This document shows positions 62,035 through 64,000 of a DNA stretch of 64,000 nucleotides, piece after piece. Location of the stretch: contig JAHDQW010000002.1 of NCBI GenBank assembly GCA_018433585.1, positions 62,001 through 126,000 on the forward strand, in the 5' to 3' direction. The position numbers and the translations under genes were made by a program. The notes beneath the pieces are model-generated. The model was not told the origin of the DNA and ran no database searches. It saw only the letters and a program-made list of their open reading frames with translations. How positions within the stretch are numbered: the first letter of the stretch is position 1; each line of letters opens with the position of its first letter. This DNA is from Candidatus Praeruminimicrobium purgamenti. GTDB taxonomy: Bacteria > Elusimicrobiota > Endomicrobiia > Endomicrobiales > Endomicrobiaceae.

Positions 62035-63305
62035 TTTGATCCGTTATCTGAAATATTTCCAAAATAATTATTAATTAAAATTTCAGCCAGTCTTTTTGCA
62101 ATAAGGTCATGACCTGCGGCATTAGGATGAAAAGAATCAAGTTTCGGATTAACAAATAAATAACCGCCTTTATATTCTTTAAAATCTTTTGCGGAATCAC
62201 ACAAAGGAATCTGTCTTTCGGCGGCAACTTTTCTCATAACGTCATTATATTTCAAAGAAACTGCAGCACAGTCAAAAATTTCATAATTTTTTGCTTTTTC
62301 AAACATCTCGTCGGATAATTTTGAATTATGCTCCATATCGGCTATTAAGCCCAAATAATAATAAACCTTAGGAGAATATTCGTCAATATAAAGCAATCTG
62401 TCCAGAATTCTTTTTGCTCTTTTATAATTTTTGTTTTGAATTTCATTTTTAGCTTCTTCCAAAGAAACCTGCATATATTTTTTTTCGGAATCTTTAAGGG
62501 CTCTTTTTACAGGCAAATTAACAGGCATAACGATAAAAATAATTTTAATATTATTTTTTTGAGCCGTATCAGCAAAAAGATTTAAATTATTTTCATACTC
62601 ATCTATTGAAACTCTTCTGTTCTCATTATAAATATTTATATTGCAGTTTCCGTAATATTTTGCCCTGTTTGATTTAATCTTAACGGAAATATCGTTTATA
62701 AACCTTATAAGATTTGTTTGATCGATAAAATTGTATATTGAAACAGTAAAATTTGACAAAGGCTTAAGCATGCTGTCTCTTTTCATACAGCTTCTGAAAA
62801 ATCTGTATTTATCAACATCATTAATCACATAAGAAACGGTTATTATGTCAGGATTTAAACTAAGTACGGTTTTATCCAATAATTTTAACCCCTGATAAGA
62901 AGAATATCCTATTTCTCCTGCGTTTATGCTTTCAACTTCAATTTTTTGATTTTTTAATTCTTTTTCTATAACGGACGGGTATGTATCTTCATCTTCTACT
63001 CCCCAGCCGAAAGTCGGAGAAGCTCCCAAAGATACAATTCTGATTTTTTTCTTAGGCGTTATTTCTTTATTGCGGAAACCTAAAGAATTTGTTTTTACGT
63101 TTTTGTTTTGGAATTCAGTGTCAAGATTCGGCTTTTGTTTCCAAATCAAAACGCTGTCTTGTTCTATAATTCTTAATATATCTGATAAGCGGTTATAATG
63201 TTTCGGATAAAACAAGAACAACAGCAGTTCAGAAAACATTAAAAAAATTAAAGCTATAATCAATGACACATATATCAACTGAAAAGGTTTGAAATCATTT
63301 TTCAT
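62031..63305 (-). CDS. Membrane-anchored SGNH-like hydrolase, first gene of the envelope cluster
   Basis: The 424-residue protein has a membrane anchor (about residues 10-32) and SGNH blocks: SLGASPTFGWG with Gly94-Ala95-Ser96 in place of GDS, YVINDVDKY with Asn162, and the C-terminal DSFHPNAAGHDLI with the Asp-His pair. The loss of the Asp in GDS is common in related GGS/GAS forms and keeps the nucleophilic Ser. A helical insert at about 290-345 resembles TPRs. It may transfer or remove acyl groups on exported glycan. It starts 1-2 bases after a predicted transcription start and has no ribosome-binding site. Confidence 0.8.
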   Translation of the reverse strand: MKNDFKPFQLIYVSLIIALIFLMFSELLLFLFYPKHYNRLSDILRIIEQDSVLIWKQKPNLDTEFQNKNVKTNSLGFRNKEITPKKKIRIVSLGASPTFGWGVEDEDTYPSVIEKELKNQKIEVESINAGEIGYSSYQGLKLLDKTVLSLNPDIITVSYVINDVDKYRFFRSCMKRDSMLKPLSNFTVSIYNFIDQTNLIRFINDISVKIKSNRAKYYGNCNINIYNENRRVSIDEYENNLNLFADTAQKNNIKIIFIVMPVNLPVKRALKDSEKKYMQVSLEEAKNEIQNKNYKRAKRILDRLLYIDEYSPKVYYYLGLIADMEHNSKLSDEMFEKAKNYEIFDCAAVSLKYNDVMRKVAAERQIPLCDSAKDFKEYKGGYLFVNPKLDSFHPNAAGHDLIAKRLAEILINNYFGNISDNGSK

Positions 63306-63312
63306 TTTTTAA

Positions 63313-63318
63313 ATTATA
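63313..63318 (-). promoter_or_regulatory. Extended -10 promoter of the envelope cluster, likely leaderless transcript
   Basis: The minus strand reads TGATATAAT, an extended -10 (TATAAT at 63313-63318), only 7 bases before the SGNH ATG at 63305. No good -35 and no ribosome-binding site are visible. The expected transcription start is within a base or two of the ATG, so the mRNA may be leaderless. Confidence 0.5.
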
Positions 63319-63436
63319 TCATAAATATTCAAAATGATGAACTCTCTTAATTTATTTTTTATATTTTTTACTTATGTTGTGGATTTATTTTAATTTATAT
63401 AGAATTAAATTTATATTAAAAGCATGCGGAGGTTTT

Positions 63437-63874
63437 ATGAATAAGGCTGAGATTTACAAATTTATAACAAACAACCCTGTTTTTTTCCTTGCCACAATAG
63501 AAAATGACAAACCGCGCTGCAGAGGAATGTTTCTTTACAAAGCAGATGAACAATCAGGAATTATTTTTCACACAGGCTCAAACAAGGATGTTTTTAAACA
63601 AATTTCAAAAAACAATAATGTTGAAATGTGCTTTAACGATTTTAAAACAGGAAAACAAATAAGAGTTTCAGGGAAACTTGAAGAATTGAAAGATACAAAA
63701 TTGAAAGAGGAAATAAGCTCTCATCCGACAAGAGCGTTTTTGAAACCTTGGAAAGAAGCTGTTCCTCTTGATGTTTTTTACTCAAATTTTAAAGTTTTTT
63801 CTTTGAAAAACGGAAAAGCTCTTATATGGACTATGGAAACGAATTTTGCCCCTAAAGAAGAAATATCTTTATAA
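63437..63874 (+). CDS. Pyridoxamine 5'-phosphate oxidase-related (PNPOx-like) FMN-binding protein
   Basis: I start it at ATG 63437 (145 residues), because GGAGG lies five bases upstream; the upstream in-frame start gives an unlikely extra stretch. The protein begins MNKAEIYKFITNNPVFFLATIENDKPRCRGMFLY, the split-barrel start of small PNPOx-related proteins, and continues with FHTGSNKDVFKQISKNNNVEMCF. These bind flavin and act in various reductase or protective roles. The next gene follows 14 bp later. Confidence 0.88.
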   Translation: MNKAEIYKFITNNPVFFLATIENDKPRCRGMFLYKADEQSGIIFHTGSNKDVFKQISKNNNVEMCFNDFKTGKQIRVSGKLEELKDTKLKEEISSHPTRAFLKPWKEAVPLDVFYSNFKVFSLKNGKALIWTMETNFAPKEEISL

Positions 63875-63888
63875 GATAAGGATTAAAA

Positions 63889-64000
63889 ATGTTTGAATCA
63901 AGATGCGGAGTACGATGCAATATCTGCACGAGAAAAGAACAGGTCAACTGTAAAGGATGTCTGAATATGTACATCCCTTTTTGGGGCGGAAAATGCGGCG
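63889..64000 (+). CDS. DUF3795-type cysteine-rich protein (N-terminal part, cut by window edge)
   Basis: The last 112 bases open a frame starting MFESRCGVRCNICTRKEQ, then CKGCLNMYIPFWGGKCG. The CGxxCxxC...CxGC...C pattern is that of DUF3795 proteins, which are short zinc-ribbon-like proteins of unknown role in anaerobes. It follows the PNPOx-like gene by 14 bp. The rest lies outside the window. Confidence 0.75.
   Translation, partial: MFESRCGVRCNICTRKEQVNCKGCLNMYIPFWGGKCG

Noticed and set aside
61853-62062. 69-codon reverse-strand frame overlapping the SGNH end
   Set aside because: It is out of frame with the coupled ATGA start and runs through the neighbouring gene ends; the 56-residue frame at 61864-62034 fits the gene spacing better.

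Overview
The window looks like chromosome of a low-GC, strictly fermentative, Gram-negative anaerobe. A lipid A-type acyltransferase, a heptosyltransferase-like GT9 enzyme and lipoproteins point to an outer membrane. A four-gene [FeFe]-hydrogenase operon with HydG and HydF, GTP-type PEP carboxykinase and ferredoxin-type proteins point to anaerobic fermentation. The mix of PtsN, HprK, RapZ, YvcK and mannose-type PTS genes, the Bacteroidetes-like PurF paralogue, and the style of the GT9, SGNH and U32 proteins suggest Elusimicrobiota (an Endomicrobium-like gut bacterium). This is an inference from gene content; no 16S gene is present. No insertion sequence, integrase, phage gene or CRISPR array is visible. 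Many neighbouring genes overlap as TAATG or ATGA, so translational coupling is the normal style here.

Layout. 1-7040 (minus): hpf-ptsN-hprK-rapZ-yvcK-PTS IIA-IIB-GH57 glucanotransferase-PTS IIC (cut by the window edge), a nutrient-signalling and sugar-uptake operon. 7110-13302 (minus): lipid A-type acyltransferase, DUF362 ferredoxin protein, SMC, and a TAATG-coupled pair made of a tiny membrane protein and a lysine-rich protein; dCMP deaminase follows. 14035-19159 (plus): GH94 phosphorylase, an exported protein, rfbC, rfbD and a phosphoribosyltransferase. 19222-24418 (minus): DJ-1-like protein, cyclophilin lipoprotein, thrS, pckG, ndk. 24766-26160 (plus): tRNA-Lys, tRNA-Glu, an 8-oxoguanine glycosylase and a flavin reductase. 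26157-35968 (minus): YqaA-type protein, uppP, ruvC, yebC, a MORN-type lipoprotein and the complete F-type ATP synthase operon (H+-type c subunit, short delta). 36384-41432 (minus): tRNA-Ala, glutaredoxin, PurF-like protein, RadC, NadE, a release-factor-like protein and a HAD hydrolase. 41471-44516 (minus): a sugar ABC importer without its ATPase. 44691-53347 (plus): hydrogenase operon, a split membrane-TPR gene, hydG and hydF.

53397-63305 (minus) is the most unusual part. Eleven closely packed genes encode two membrane-anchored SGNH hydrolases with helical-repeat inserts, two tiny membrane proteins easily missed by annotation (one DUF5989/SxtK-like), a PP-loop ATP pyrophosphatase, a secreted MORN-type protein, a B12-type radical SAM enzyme, a pair of U32 proteins resembling the UbiU/UbiV type, a GT9 and a GT2. 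I read it as an undescribed envelope or exported-glycolipid modification system that may use oxygen-independent Fe-S chemistry. The window ends (plus) with a PNPOx-like protein and the start of a DUF3795 protein.

A second notable point is that two neighbouring glutamine-dependent enzymes (the PurF-like protein and NadE) both appear to have lost the cysteine nucleophile of their glutaminase domains, which suggests direct use of ammonia.
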